Shown: positions 26,856 to 35,716 of the stretch, one piece after another
Position numbering within the stretch: position 1 is the stretch's first letter
Layout of the letters: each line of letters opens with the position of its first letter
NCBI GenBank assembly: GCA_048268105.1
Contig: JBLWWH010000003.1
Coordinates: 115,952-179,951 of the forward strand
DNA from: Profundicola sp048268105
GTDB taxonomy: Bacteria > Bacteroidota > Bacteroidia > Flavobacteriales > Weeksellaceae
DNA: 64,000 nucleotides
Direction of reading: 5' to 3'
Program-made: the position numbers and the translations under genes
The notes under the pieces: model-generated
The model's database searches: none
What the model saw: only the letters and a program-made list of their open reading frames with translations
What the model was told of the DNA's origin: nothing

Positions 26856-27551
26856 ATGCAAGAAATACAGGATTCTCTAGCGCTTAACGAAACTGTGAAT
26901 CAAGTTTTGACCAAAGAAGTTTCTATTTATGACATGATTACACAAGGTGGAACCTTTGGAGTGATTATTATGATTGTTCTTTTTTTACTCTTTGTTGCTG
27001 CTATCTATCTATTTATAGAGCGTTTTTTAACCATCAAGAGATCTTCCCAAATCGATGAAAACTTCATCCATCATATCAAGGATTTTGTATATGATAATAA
27101 AATTGAATCCGCTGTAGAACTTTGTCGCAGAACGAATTCTCCTGAAGCGAGAATGATCCAAAAAGGTTTGCAGAGAATTGGTCGTCCTTTAAAGGAAATT
27201 AGCGATGCTATTGAAAATACAGGAAGACTAGAGGTCTATAAGCTAGAAAAGAACATTAATTATCTTGCGACCATTGCCGGTGCAGCGCCAATGATTGGAT
27301 TCCTTGGGACAGTAATCGGTATGATTATGGCCTTTATGGAAATCGCCAATACCGAGGGACAAGTAGACCCTAAATTGTTGTCTTCTGGAATTTATGTTGC
27401 CATGTTAACAACAGCTGCCGGTTTGGTGGTAGGTATTTTGGCTTATTTATTTTATAACTTCTTAGTTATGAAAGTTGATAAGAGCGTACACAGCATGGAA
27501 TCCTCAGTTACTGATTTCTTAGATTTATTGAATAAACCAGTTGTGAAATAA
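26856..27551 (+). CDS. ExbB/TolQ-type proton channel subunit
   Basis: A 231-residue MotA/TolQ/ExbB-family protein. There is one N-terminal membrane helix (about 27-48), a cytoplasmic loop (ELCRRTNSPEARMIQKGL), and two further helices including TIAGAAPMIGFLGTVIGMIMAF and the final VAMLTTAAGLVVGILAYLFYNFL. These proteins use the proton motive force to energise TonB or Tol. The open frame could begin at a TTG two codons earlier, but the ATG at 26856 is preferred. It is the first of three overlapping genes exbB-exbD-tonB. Confidence 0.9.
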   Translation: MQEIQDSLALNETVNQVLTKEVSIYDMITQGGTFGVIIMIVLFLLFVAAIYLFIERFLTIKRSSQIDENFIHHIKDFVYDNKIESAVELCRRTNSPEARMIQKGLQRIGRPLKEISDAIENTGRLEVYKLEKNINYLATIAGAAPMIGFLGTVIGMIMAFMEIANTEGQVDPKLLSSGIYVAMLTTAAGLVVGILAYLFYNFLVMKVDKSVHSMESSVTDFLDLLNKPVVK

Positions 27552-27946
27552 TGGAATTAAGATCTAGAAATAAAATCGATCCAAGTTTCAGTATGTCATC
27601 CATGACGGATATTGTATTCCTGTTGTTAATATTCTTTTTATTGACATCATCCTTGGTTCCTTCTAATGTATTGGAGTTAAAGCTTCCAAAAGCCGATGGA
27701 GAAACTGTTCAGCAAGAACAAGTGATTGTTAGTATTAACAACGAAGGCGAATACTTTGTCGGCGAAAGAAACATTAATAAGGACCAATTAGAATTTGAGT
27801 TAAACAATATTTTACAAAATGTGCCAGAAGGTTCTTTTGTATTACAGGCAGAAGAAAATACCTACACCAAGGATATTGTGTTTGTAATGGACGTTGCCAA
27901 TCGCAATAAATATAAAATGGTTTTAGCCACCCAACCAAATGAGTGA
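27551..27946 (+). CDS. ExbD/TolR-type subunit
   Basis: A 131-residue protein with one N-terminal membrane helix (SSMTDIVFLLLIFFLLTSS) carrying the Asp essential for proton coupling. A periplasmic domain (LKLPKADGE, IVSINNEGEYFV, VLQAEENTYTKDIVFVMD) follows. It starts on the last base of exbB (1-nt overlap) and overlaps the next gene by 8 nt, so the three are translationally coupled. Only one ExbD copy is present. Confidence 0.9.
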   Translation: MELRSRNKIDPSFSMSSMTDIVFLLLIFFLLTSSLVPSNVLELKLPKADGETVQQEQVIVSINNEGEYFVGERNINKDQLEFELNNILQNVPEGSFVLQAEENTYTKDIVFVMDVANRNKYKMVLATQPNE

Positions 27947-28730
27947 TTTTAGAGATATAGAAGTTAGGTCAAGTAACCAAAGCCTTATCATTTCGATAGT
28001 GATAGGAATTTTGTCCTTGTTGCTACTTTTAATCACATTTACTTTTGAAGATACCTATCCAAAGTTTCAACCGATAGAAATCGCTATGAACTTTGGAAAT
28101 ACAGATGTGGGGCAGGGTGAAGCTGAGCCCATGCCAGCAGAATCGCAGCAAGCAGCGGAGTCAGCTTTGCCTGCTGCAGAGCAACAACAAACTGTAACAC
28201 CTTCTACGCCGCTAACAAATGCAGTGACTCAAAATACAACGGAAACAAGACCTGCAGCATCTAAAACACCAACGCCTACGCCACAGCCAAAACCGGAAAC
28301 AAAGCCAACTCCCGTGGCGCAACCAACAGAATCACCTCAACCAACGGGTGATGCTAAAGCAAATTCAGCATTGAGTAGTCTGATTGGAGGAAAAGGCAAA
28401 GCTAATTCAAAAGGGCAAGGAAATGATGGAACACCTGGAAATGTAGGTGATCCTAAAGGTAGTGATAGCGATGGTACAGGTATTGGTCAGAATTGGAAAT
28501 CTACCATTCCAGAGCCGCAATCGCATGATTGTTCATCTTCAGGAGTAATTGTGGTCGATATTATTGTAAACGCTAGTGGTAGTATTAAATCGGCTATACC
28601 AGGAGCCAGAGGCAGTACTTCTAATGATGCTTGTCTTAAAACCAAAGCAAAGTCGCTAGTAGAACAATATGTTAGAGCCTACCCAGGTTCAGAGGGTCGA
28701 CGTGGAACTTATAAAGTAAACTTGAGGTAA
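27939..28730 (+). CDS. TonB-like energy-transducing protein
   Basis: A 263-residue protein with a cytoplasmic N-terminus, one membrane helix (about 15-37) and a long Pro/Thr/Gln-rich region (about 75-135) expected to span the periplasm. A Gly/Ser-rich linker leads to a compact C-terminal domain (SGVIVVDIIVNASGSIK, CLKTKAKSLVEQYVRAYPG). With ExbB and ExbD immediately upstream this is the TonB/TolA-like element of a third-subunit operon, powering outer-membrane receptors or envelope constriction. The C-terminal domain is divergent from TonB of E. coli, so TolA-like use is possible. Confidence 0.75.
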   Translation: MSDFRDIEVRSSNQSLIISIVIGILSLLLLLITFTFEDTYPKFQPIEIAMNFGNTDVGQGEAEPMPAESQQAAESALPAAEQQQTVTPSTPLTNAVTQNTTETRPAASKTPTPTPQPKPETKPTPVAQPTESPQPTGDAKANSALSSLIGGKGKANSKGQGNDGTPGNVGDPKGSDSDGTGIGQNWKSTIPEPQSHDCSSSGVIVVDIIVNASGSIKSAIPGARGSTSNDACLKTKAKSLVEQYVRAYPGSEGRRGTYKVNLR

Positions 28731-28772
28731 CTTCATCAAGTTTTATCTTAGCATACTTAACATCGCATTCAT

Positions 28773-29990
28773 TTGAAAAATTATAACGAAGTCGAGCAGT
28801 GGCTTTTTCAAAAGCTCCCCATGTTTCAACGTGTTGGAGCAACAGCTTATAAAGCCAATTTAAACAATATTACCCAATTTTGTAAGTATTTAGGCAGTCC
28901 ACAAGATCGATTTAAAACGATTCACGTGGCAGGTACAAATGGAAAGGGAAGCACATCGCATATGATGGCTTCTGTCCTGCAAGAAGCTGGTTACAAAGTT
29001 GGTCTTCATACTTCGCCGCATTTAAAACACTTTGGCGAGAGATCAAGAATCAATGGGCAAAATATGCCAGATAAATTTATCATTGATTTCGTGAATCAGC
29101 ATAAAGATTATATCGAAAATTCTGCAGCTTCCTTTTTCGAAGTAACTGTGGCTATGGGGTTTGCTTACTTTGCTGAACAAAAAGTAGATATTGCAGTAAT
29201 TGAAACGGGCTTAGGAGGAAGATTGGATTCTACCAATATTATTCTTCCAGAAATCTCTGTAATTACCAATATTGGTATAGATCATGTCGCTATATTAGGT
29301 GATAATTTACATGATATTGCCAAAGAAAAGGCAGGCATTATAAAAGAAAATACGCCTGTTATTATCGGTGAATATTTAATGGAAACTAAAGCTGTTTTCG
29401 CCTCAGTAGTTGAGGAAAAAAATGCTCCAATTTATTTTGTTCAAGATTTAAATTTGCCTGAATACGAGTCGGATTTAAAAGGCATTTATCAAAGAAAAAA
29501 TGTAAAAACTGCCACGCAAGCATTAAGAGTTTTACAAAATTTAGGTTGGCCTATTTCTGAGGATTATATAAAAACCGGACTCCTAAATGTAATGACAAAC
29601 ACCAATTTACGTGGACGATGGGATATTTTGCAGCAAAATCCACTCATTGTGGCCGATACAGCACACAACCCTGATGGAATTACACAGGTTAAGGCTCAAA
29701 TTGCAGCAACATCTTATGGGCAATTGCATATGGTTTTAGGATTTGTTAATGACAAGGATGTTAATTCAATTTTAGGTCAATTCCCCCCTAATGCACAATA
29801 TTACTTTTGTGCACCAAATGTGCCTAGAAAATTAGCCATTGAAGAGTTGCAGGAGATAATTACTTGTGATTTAAACGCTACCTATTTTGATAATGTAGAA
29901 GATGCTTTAAAGGCGGCAAAAAAGAATGCAAGACGAGAAGATATGATTTACGTTGGTGGAAGTACTTTCGTAGTCGCTGAGGTGGTTTAA
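28773..29990 (+). CDS. folC: bifunctional folylpolyglutamate synthase/dihydrofolate synthase
   Basis: A 405-residue Mur-ligase-fold enzyme that adds glutamate to dihydropteroate and folates. The ATP site is GTNGKGST at 54-61. SPHLKHFGERSRING, ETGLGGRLDSTN, KAGIIK and a C-terminal LRGRWDIL and DTAHNPDG are all FolC signatures. The start is TTG (28773-28775); no in-frame ATG lies between it and the upstream tonB stop 42 bp away. Length is normal for the family. Confidence 0.9.
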   Translation: MKNYNEVEQWLFQKLPMFQRVGATAYKANLNNITQFCKYLGSPQDRFKTIHVAGTNGKGSTSHMMASVLQEAGYKVGLHTSPHLKHFGERSRINGQNMPDKFIIDFVNQHKDYIENSAASFFEVTVAMGFAYFAEQKVDIAVIETGLGGRLDSTNIILPEISVITNIGIDHVAILGDNLHDIAKEKAGIIKENTPVIIGEYLMETKAVFASVVEEKNAPIYFVQDLNLPEYESDLKGIYQRKNVKTATQALRVLQNLGWPISEDYIKTGLLNVMTNTNLRGRWDILQQNPLIVADTAHNPDGITQVKAQIAATSYGQLHMVLGFVNDKDVNSILGQFPPNAQYYFCAPNVPRKLAIEELQEIITCDLNATYFDNVEDALKAAKKNARREDMIYVGGSTFVVAEVV

Positions 29991-30136
29991 TATGCGAATT
30001 TTACTCAGAAAGTCTTAAATACAATTTCCTCTAAGTTTTGATTCATAAGGATAAAAACGATTAATTAAGAAAAGTTTAACATATACTTCTCGCTTAAAGA
30101 ATAACTTTAACAATAGATTAAAATTATAGTGTCATT

Positions 30137-30144
30137 TAATTTTG
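30137..30144 (+). promoter_or_regulatory. candidate -7 element for the serine hydrolase
   Basis: TAATTTTG matches TAnnTTTG and lies about 40 bp before the start codon at 30185. No clear -33 TTG at canonical distance. The 194-bp spacer after folC otherwise shows only AT-rich sequence. Confidence 0.3.
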
Positions 30145-30184
30145 TTCTTTTGTTAAGTTGTTAAAAATATAGAGAAGTAGTTTT

Positions 30185-31444
30185 ATGAAGTTGAACAAAT
30201 CATATCGTAATTTTATCAATTTAGTTTTTGTTTTTGCTTTTTCTTTCGGATTTGCAGAAAACCCATTGTTAGCAAACTTTAAAGTTGATTCAAAGACTAT
30301 ACCCGAAGGGATTTCTTATTATGATACCAGCGTTTCTCCATACAAGGAGTTGAGTGAAGTATTAGACCGCGTAAATATTGGTGCTAAGAATTCAAAATTT
30401 AATGGTACCATTTTGATTGGTTATAAGGGAAAGGTGATCTATGAAAATGCATTTGGTGATGCAGATCGTTCAATAGGCCTTAAAAATACCTTAGATACGC
30501 CAACTCAAGTTGCTTCTATCACCAAGACATTCACCGGCACAGCAGTTGCTTGGCTACAAGAAAAAGGAATTTTAAACATCAAAGATCCAGTTCAAAAATA
30601 TCTTTGGGAATTTCCATATAGCAATATCACCATCGAACACTTATTAGCCCATCAATCTGGATTACCAGATTACTTGAAATTTAGTGGTAGATATTGGAGT
30701 TCTTCAGAGCCGATGTATAATGAGGAGGTTTTAAAACAATTCTCTACCTATAAATTTGGTTTAAGGTTTACGCCAGGAACTAAATTCGATTATAGCAATT
30801 CAAATTATGCAATTTTGGCCTTGGTAATGGAAAAGGTGACAAGTATGGCTTACAAAGACTTTATGTCTAAGTATATTTTTAAGCCTTTAAACATGGACAA
30901 TACATTTGTGTATGACCCAAATAATGAGCCTCAATTTAAATTTGCGAAGAGTTATAATGCTAACTTCACAATTTGGAAAAACACACATCAAGATGGTGTA
31001 TATGGTGATAAAGGAATTTACACCACCGCCGAAGACTTATTTAAATGGGATCGGGCTTTATATAACAATGATTTTGTATCTGAATCTACAGCAGAAGATA
31101 TTTTCCAGCCAAGAAGACCGTGGAATTTTACAAAGAATTATGGTTTAGGATGGAGAATCAAAACATACCCAAGCGGACATAAGTATGCCTATCATACCGG
31201 TTGGTGGCATGGCTACCAAGGGATTTTCGCCCGATACTTACAAGATGAGTTTACGGTAGTTATTTTATCTAATCGTTATATCAGCGGAATTTCTGACAAT
31301 TCGGAGTTGATTTATGAAACTGCAGCCAAATATCTTCCGTTGACTGATTTGAACAAAAAAATCGAGATGCCTGAGGTGGAAACTCAACAAGAGCTGGTAG
31401 AAGAATTAGAAGATGGAATTCAAATTGTATCAAATTTTAGATAA
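30185..31444 (+). CDS. beta-lactamase-fold serine hydrolase (class C/PBP-like)
   Basis: A 419-residue exported enzyme with signal peptide (VFVFAFSFGFAEN). The active-site serine and lysine are in SITK (Ser111, Lys114). The second motif is YSNSNY (about 202-207), and the third HTG-type motif is near 337 (YHTGWWHGYQG). This is the serine beta-lactamase/D-Ala-D-Ala carboxypeptidase-like/esterase family (Pfam Beta-lactamase). The physiological substrate (peptide, ester or beta-lactam) cannot be told from sequence. It stands alone. Confidence 0.8.
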   Translation: MKLNKSYRNFINLVFVFAFSFGFAENPLLANFKVDSKTIPEGISYYDTSVSPYKELSEVLDRVNIGAKNSKFNGTILIGYKGKVIYENAFGDADRSIGLKNTLDTPTQVASITKTFTGTAVAWLQEKGILNIKDPVQKYLWEFPYSNITIEHLLAHQSGLPDYLKFSGRYWSSSEPMYNEEVLKQFSTYKFGLRFTPGTKFDYSNSNYAILALVMEKVTSMAYKDFMSKYIFKPLNMDNTFVYDPNNEPQFKFAKSYNANFTIWKNTHQDGVYGDKGIYTTAEDLFKWDRALYNNDFVSESTAEDIFQPRRPWNFTKNYGLGWRIKTYPSGHKYAYHTGWWHGYQGIFARYLQDEFTVVILSNRYISGISDNSELIYETAAKYLPLTDLNKKIEMPEVETQQELVEELEDGIQIVSNFR

Positions 31445-31456
31445 TACCAGCTTAAT

Positions 31457-31636
31457 TTAATTCTTGGGTTTATCTTTTTTTAATAAATAATAAAATAATA
31501 GAACGGTACTCAGGGCAGTAAATGCCAATGCAGGACCGTTTTGTTTTAAGTCAAAAACATCATCGTATTCTATGCTCAAAAGGTTGATTCCTATAGCAAA
31601 AAGTAAGATCGCGATGAATAGGTATTTGTTGTTCAT
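31457..31636 (-). CDS. small two-helix membrane protein (59 residues)
   Basis: A reverse-strand frame from the ATG at 31634-31636 to TAA at 31457-31459 encodes 59 residues. Two hydrophobic segments (YLFIAILLFAIGINLL and ALAFTALSTVLLFYYLL) are separated by an acidic turn and followed by a Lys-rich tail (KKDKPKN). The frame is in gene-like DNA between convergent neighbours, with charge placement fitting an inner-membrane hairpin. No family is recognised, and no exact TAnnTTTG lies upstream, so the call is moderate. Confidence 0.5.
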   Translation of the reverse strand: MNNKYLFIAILLFAIGINLLSIEYDDVFDLKQNGPALAFTALSTVLLFYYLLKKDKPKN

Positions 31637-31854
31637 AGTAGTGGCAGTTGAGCTTAGGAGCGAATAGTTTAGAAGAAAATCATTAAAAATAACTTACTTC
31701 AATCTGTTCTTAATTTCTTTCGGCACAATAAAAGTAGCTGATTTTAAAGTTCAAAAATTGACCGAAATCGCATTAACGAAGTATTAAAAAGCTAGAATAA
31801 ATCAAGTTTTCAGCAAAAACTATACCTCAATGCGTCTATCTATGCAGAAATGAT

Positions 31855-31862
31855 TACTTTTG
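31855..31862 (+). promoter_or_regulatory. candidate -7 element for asnS
   Basis: TACTTTTG matches TAnnTTTG, ends 19 bp before the asnS start codon and sits in a 245-bp gap in which I see no gene or RNA structure. Confidence 0.45.
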
Positions 31863-31881
31863 TATCAACCAAAACACAGAA

Positions 31882-33330
31882 ATGATTTCATATAGTATAG
31901 ATCAATTATTAGTTAAAGGTAAGGAGGCCATTCATCAGGATGTTATTGTTAAAGGCTGGGTACGCTCATTCCGAAGCAATCGTTTTATTGCATTAAACGA
32001 TGGATCCACCATAAACAATATTCAAGTGGTGGTAGATTTCGAAAATTTTGATAAAGAAACCTTAGATCAAATAGCTGTTGCAGCCGCTATCAAAGTAGTT
32101 GGCGTTGTGGTGGAAAGTCAAGGCCGTGGTCAAGAAATTGAAATTCAGGCGCAAAAAATTAAAATTTATGGAGGTGTAAATTCAGATGATTTACAAGGTA
32201 CTATACTTCAGCCCAAGAGACATTCTTTAGAGTTTTTAAGGGAACAAGCTCATTTACGCTTTAGAACCAATACGTTTGCAGCCACCATGCGTGTTCGTCA
32301 TGCTTTGATGTTTGCGATTCACAAATACTACAATGATAAAGGATTTTTCTATGTCAATACGCCTATTATAACGGGTTCAGATGCAGAAGGTGCTGGGGAA
32401 ATGTTTTGTGTTACCAATTTTGACTTCGATAACTTACCAAAAACAGAGGAGGGTAAAGTAGATTTTGGTCAGGATTTCTTTACCAAGAAAACTAACTTAA
32501 CGGTTTCGGGGCAATTAGAAGCAGAAGCAGCGGCCATGGGATTAGGTAAGGTTTATACTTTTGGTCCTACCTTCCGTGCAGAAAATTCGAACACTTCTCG
32601 CCACTTAGCAGAGTTTTGGATGATTGAGCCAGAGGTTGCGTTTAATGATTTAGACGACAATATGGATTTGGCAGAAGATTTCATGAAATATGTAATCAAA
32701 TACGCTTTAGATAATTGTAAAGACGATTTGAACTTCTTGAATGAAAGATTTGAAAAAGAACAAAGTCAGAAGCCAAAAGATCAGCGATCTGAATTAGGAT
32801 TGATTGAAAGATTGGAATATATTTTAAATAACAAGTTTGTTCGCCTGACCTATACGGAGGCGATTGATATTTTAAAAGATTCAAAACCTAATAAAAAAGG
32901 TAAATTTAAATATAGCATCGATGGTTGGGGAGCAGATTTGCAATCTGAGCACGAACGCTATTTGGTTGAAAAACATTTTAAATCTCCTGTAATTTTATTC
33001 GATTATCCAGCTGAAATTAAAGCATTCTACATGCGTTTGAACGAAGATGGAAAAACCGTTCGTGCCATGGATGTTTTATTCCCAGGAATCGGAGAGATCA
33101 TTGGAGGATCGCAGCGTGAAGAGCGTCTAGAGGTGCTTCGCAAGAAAATGGAAGAATTTAATGTTGACCAAGAGGAGTTATGGTGGTATTTAGATACCCG
33201 TAAATTCGGAACTGTTCCACATAGTGGTTTCGGATTAGGTTTAGAAAGATTAGTTTTATTCGTGACCGGAATGACCAATATTAGAGATGTGATACCATTC
33301 CCACGCACGCCAAAAAGTGCAGAATTTTAA
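31882..33330 (+). CDS. asnS: asparaginyl-tRNA synthetase
   Basis: A 482-residue class IIb synthetase. An N-terminal OB-fold anticodon domain (VKGWVRSFRSNRF) is followed by the catalytic core. Motif 2 is GPTFRAENSNTSRHLAEFWMIEPE, with the Asn-specific pattern. Motif 3 is FGLGLERLVLFVTGMTNIRDVIPFPRTP. Asn rather than Asp specificity is indicated by the SNTSRHLAEF sequence and by its length. It charges tRNA-Asn directly. rpoN starts 14 bp downstream, so the two probably share a transcript. Confidence 0.95.
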   Translation: MISYSIDQLLVKGKEAIHQDVIVKGWVRSFRSNRFIALNDGSTINNIQVVVDFENFDKETLDQIAVAAAIKVVGVVVESQGRGQEIEIQAQKIKIYGGVNSDDLQGTILQPKRHSLEFLREQAHLRFRTNTFAATMRVRHALMFAIHKYYNDKGFFYVNTPIITGSDAEGAGEMFCVTNFDFDNLPKTEEGKVDFGQDFFTKKTNLTVSGQLEAEAAAMGLGKVYTFGPTFRAENSNTSRHLAEFWMIEPEVAFNDLDDNMDLAEDFMKYVIKYALDNCKDDLNFLNERFEKEQSQKPKDQRSELGLIERLEYILNNKFVRLTYTEAIDILKDSKPNKKGKFKYSIDGWGADLQSEHERYLVEKHFKSPVILFDYPAEIKAFYMRLNEDGKTVRAMDVLFPGIGEIIGGSQREERLEVLRKKMEEFNVDQEELWWYLDTRKFGTVPHSGFGLGLERLVLFVTGMTNIRDVIPFPRTPKSAEF

Positions 33331-33344
33331 GAATTATAAAATAG

Positions 33345-34823
33345 ATGTTAAGACAGGAATTACAACATAAGTTACAGCAAAAGCTATCGCCTCAACAGAT
33401 TCAATTGATGAAGTTGGTGCAATTGCCTACCGTCGCTTTTGAGCAGCGTATTAAGGAGGAGATGGAAGAAAATCCTGCCTTAGACGATCAGCCAGACTAT
33501 AGCGAGGACGAAATGCTAGAATCTAACAAGGATGATTATGATGATTATGAAGATCAGAATGAAACCGAGCGCGATTCTATTGACGAAGTAGACATCAACA
33601 TAGATGAATACTTAAGCGATGATGAATATCCTTCATATAAATCATACACCAACAACTATAGTGCGGATGATGAAGAGAAGAAGGTTCCTTATGCACAAGG
33701 AAAGTCTTTCTATGATCATTTAACATCTCAATTACACACATTTAGGATAGACGAAGACGATCTTAAAATTGCTGATTTCTTGATCGGAAATTTAGATGAA
33801 GACGGTTATTTAAGAAGAGACCTGCAGTCGATTGTAGATGACATGGCATTCTCATTAAATATTTACACAGAAGTAAGTGTTTTAGAGAATTTGCTTACAA
33901 ATTATATACAGAAGCTAGATCCCGTTGGAGTTGGAGCGAGAGATTTAAAAGAGTGTTTATTAATTCAATTAGAAAATAAAAATCAAACTGAAATAGTTGA
34001 GTTAGCACATGATTTGTTGTCTAAGTCATTCGATGCATTTACCAAGAAGCATTACAAAAAGTTGATGCAAAAGCATGCCATCACAGAAGATGAATTGAGA
34101 GATGCTATCAGTGAGGTTGAACATTTGAATCCAAAACCGGGAAAAGCTTTTGGGGGGAATACCAAAATCATTGAGCATATTGTTCCTGATTTCACGATTC
34201 GTATTATCAATGGTGAGTTAGATTTGAGCCTCAATGGTAGAAATACACCACAGCTATACGTTTCTAGAGAATATTCAGAAATGTTTGATACGTATAAGAA
34301 AACCGAAAAGAAATCTAAGGAACAGAAAAAAGCAGTACTTTTTGTTAAACAAAAACTAGATGCGGCGAAATGGTTTATTGATGCGATTATTCAGCGTCAG
34401 AATACCCTTATGATCACCATGGAGGCGATTATGGATTATCAACGTGAATATTTCTTGACCGGTGACGAAAGAGAAATTCGTCCGATGATTCTAAAGGATA
34501 TCGCTGAGATTATCGATATGGATATTTCTACGGTATCACGTGTGGCCAATAGTAAATACGTGAATACACCTTACGGTACTTTCTTGATTAAAGAGCTATT
34601 TTCTGAGTCTATGACGAATGAAGATGGGGAAGAAGTTTCTACCCGAGAAATTAAAAGAATTTTAGAAGATATTGTAGACCAAGAGAATAAATTAAAGCCA
34701 TTAACTGATGAGAAATTGGCTAAGATGCTCAAAGAAAAAGGTTATGCTATTGCTCGTAGAACGGTGGCCAAATATAGAGAGCAGTTGAATATTCCGGTGG
34801 CGCGTTTAAGAAAAGAAATCTAA
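33345..34823 (+). CDS. rpoN: RNA polymerase sigma-54 factor
   Basis: A 492-residue sigma-54. Region I is Gln/Leu-rich (LQHKLQQKLSPQQIQLMKLVQLP), region II is very acidic (33-110), a core-binding region follows, and the C-terminal region ends with the RpoN box ARRTVAKYRE (470-479). It directs transcription from -24/-12 promoters together with AAA+ activators. Gene order asnS-rpoN with a strong terminator after it suggests a two-gene unit. Confidence 0.95.
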   Translation: MLRQELQHKLQQKLSPQQIQLMKLVQLPTVAFEQRIKEEMEENPALDDQPDYSEDEMLESNKDDYDDYEDQNETERDSIDEVDINIDEYLSDDEYPSYKSYTNNYSADDEEKKVPYAQGKSFYDHLTSQLHTFRIDEDDLKIADFLIGNLDEDGYLRRDLQSIVDDMAFSLNIYTEVSVLENLLTNYIQKLDPVGVGARDLKECLLIQLENKNQTEIVELAHDLLSKSFDAFTKKHYKKLMQKHAITEDELRDAISEVEHLNPKPGKAFGGNTKIIEHIVPDFTIRIINGELDLSLNGRNTPQLYVSREYSEMFDTYKKTEKKSKEQKKAVLFVKQKLDAAKWFIDAIIQRQNTLMITMEAIMDYQREYFLTGDEREIRPMILKDIAEIIDMDISTVSRVANSKYVNTPYGTFLIKELFSESMTNEDGEEVSTREIKRILEDIVDQENKLKPLTDEKLAKMLKEKGYAIARRTVAKYREQLNIPVARLRKEI

Positions 34824-34835
34824 AAAGAATTAAAA

Positions 34836-34869
34836 TAAAAAGGCTTTAACGTAAAAATTAAAGCCTTTT
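34836..34869. terminator. bidirectional terminator rpoN / lipocalin
   Basis: AAAAAGGCTTTAA (34836-34848) and TTAAAGCCTTTTT (34857-34869) form a 13-bp perfect stem with an 8-nt loop and T-runs both ways, between convergent genes. Confidence 0.85.
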
Positions 34870-34895
34870 TTTTTATCCTAAAAATTCTCTCTGAT

Positions 34896-35438
34896 TTAAT
34901 CGATCTTATCAGGACGAATCCTATCGTGGGTTGGCCAAACTAAATCATCGATTTGATAACCTAAATCCTTAGCTTGGGCTAAGAACCTTTCTTTTACATC
35001 ATTTGGAATTGTTTTATCACGCGATAAAATCCAAAGATATTCTGTGTTTTTTCCCGCCACCAATGCATATTTATAATCACCCTCTAAAGCAATTACATTA
35101 TAGGGAGCATAAAAAGGTCCAAAGAAAGATACTTTGAGTTCCGCTAGGCTAGTTTCACCTACAAATTTTGCTTTGCCTTCCACTTTACTCCATTTTTCTT
35201 TTTTGTAGTTATATCCCGAGTTAATGACTTTAATGCTTTTATCTTTATTCAAGGCATATTCAGCCATGGTGTTGTCCATGTCTTTCTCGAAGGTGAAGTC
35301 CAAGCGCGCTATTTCATACCATTTACCAAGATATTTTTCTTGCTCAAAATCGGTAACGGCTGTAGCGCCTGTAGGAAGTTGTTGGGTATTGCAACTCCAT
35401 AAAAATAATACACCTAGTGCAGCAAATATTTTTTTCAT
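34896..35438 (-). CDS. lipocalin-family lipoprotein (Blc-like)
   Basis: A 180-residue lipoprotein (lipobox LWSC) with the lipocalin signature GKWYEIARLDF near the start of the mature part, GYNYKKEKWSKVEGKAKF in the middle, and YLWILSRDKTIP further on. E. coli Blc is an outer-membrane lipocalin binding lysophospholipids or fatty acids. The frame extends upstream, but I used the ATG at 35438 because it gives a clean signal peptide. It is convergent to rpoN and divergent from aconitase across 278 bp. Confidence 0.85.
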   Translation of the reverse strand: MKKIFAALGVLFLWSCNTQQLPTGATAVTDFEQEKYLGKWYEIARLDFTFEKDMDNTMAEYALNKDKSIKVINSGYNYKKEKWSKVEGKAKFVGETSLAELKVSFFGPFYAPYNVIALEGDYKYALVAGKNTEYLWILSRDKTIPNDVKERFLAQAKDLGYQIDDLVWPTHDRIRPDKID

Positions 35439-35673
35439 AAGTATAAATTTAAGTATAAAAGTTGTAGCATTCAAGCTCGGATTGGAAATATGGGATTTAG
35501 TATGCAATACTTTTAAGGAATTCTAAAATTGACAATACTTAAATTATTGATTTGGATAGTTTCCGGATTGAGAATTATTCATTAGTTTGATTAGAATCCA
35601 TCTAAATTACTGCCTTTTATAACGAAATAAATTCGTCTTATTAAATGAAATAGGAAAAACCTAACAAATAATG

Positions 35674-35681
35674 TAAATTTG
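35674..35681 (+). promoter_or_regulatory. candidate -7 element for aconitase
   Basis: TAAATTTG matches TAnnTTTG and ends 35 bp before the aconitase start. The remainder of the 278-bp spacer shows no further structure that I can support. Confidence 0.4.
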
Positions 35682-35716
35682 TAAGAATTAATAATTAAAA
35701 ACAAATCTTAAGTTAT

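Noticed and set aside
27551..27946. Frameshift suspicion in exbB-exbD-tonB because of overlaps
   Set aside because: Each frame is complete with normal start, stop and domains; 1- and 8-nt overlaps are usual in coupled operons.
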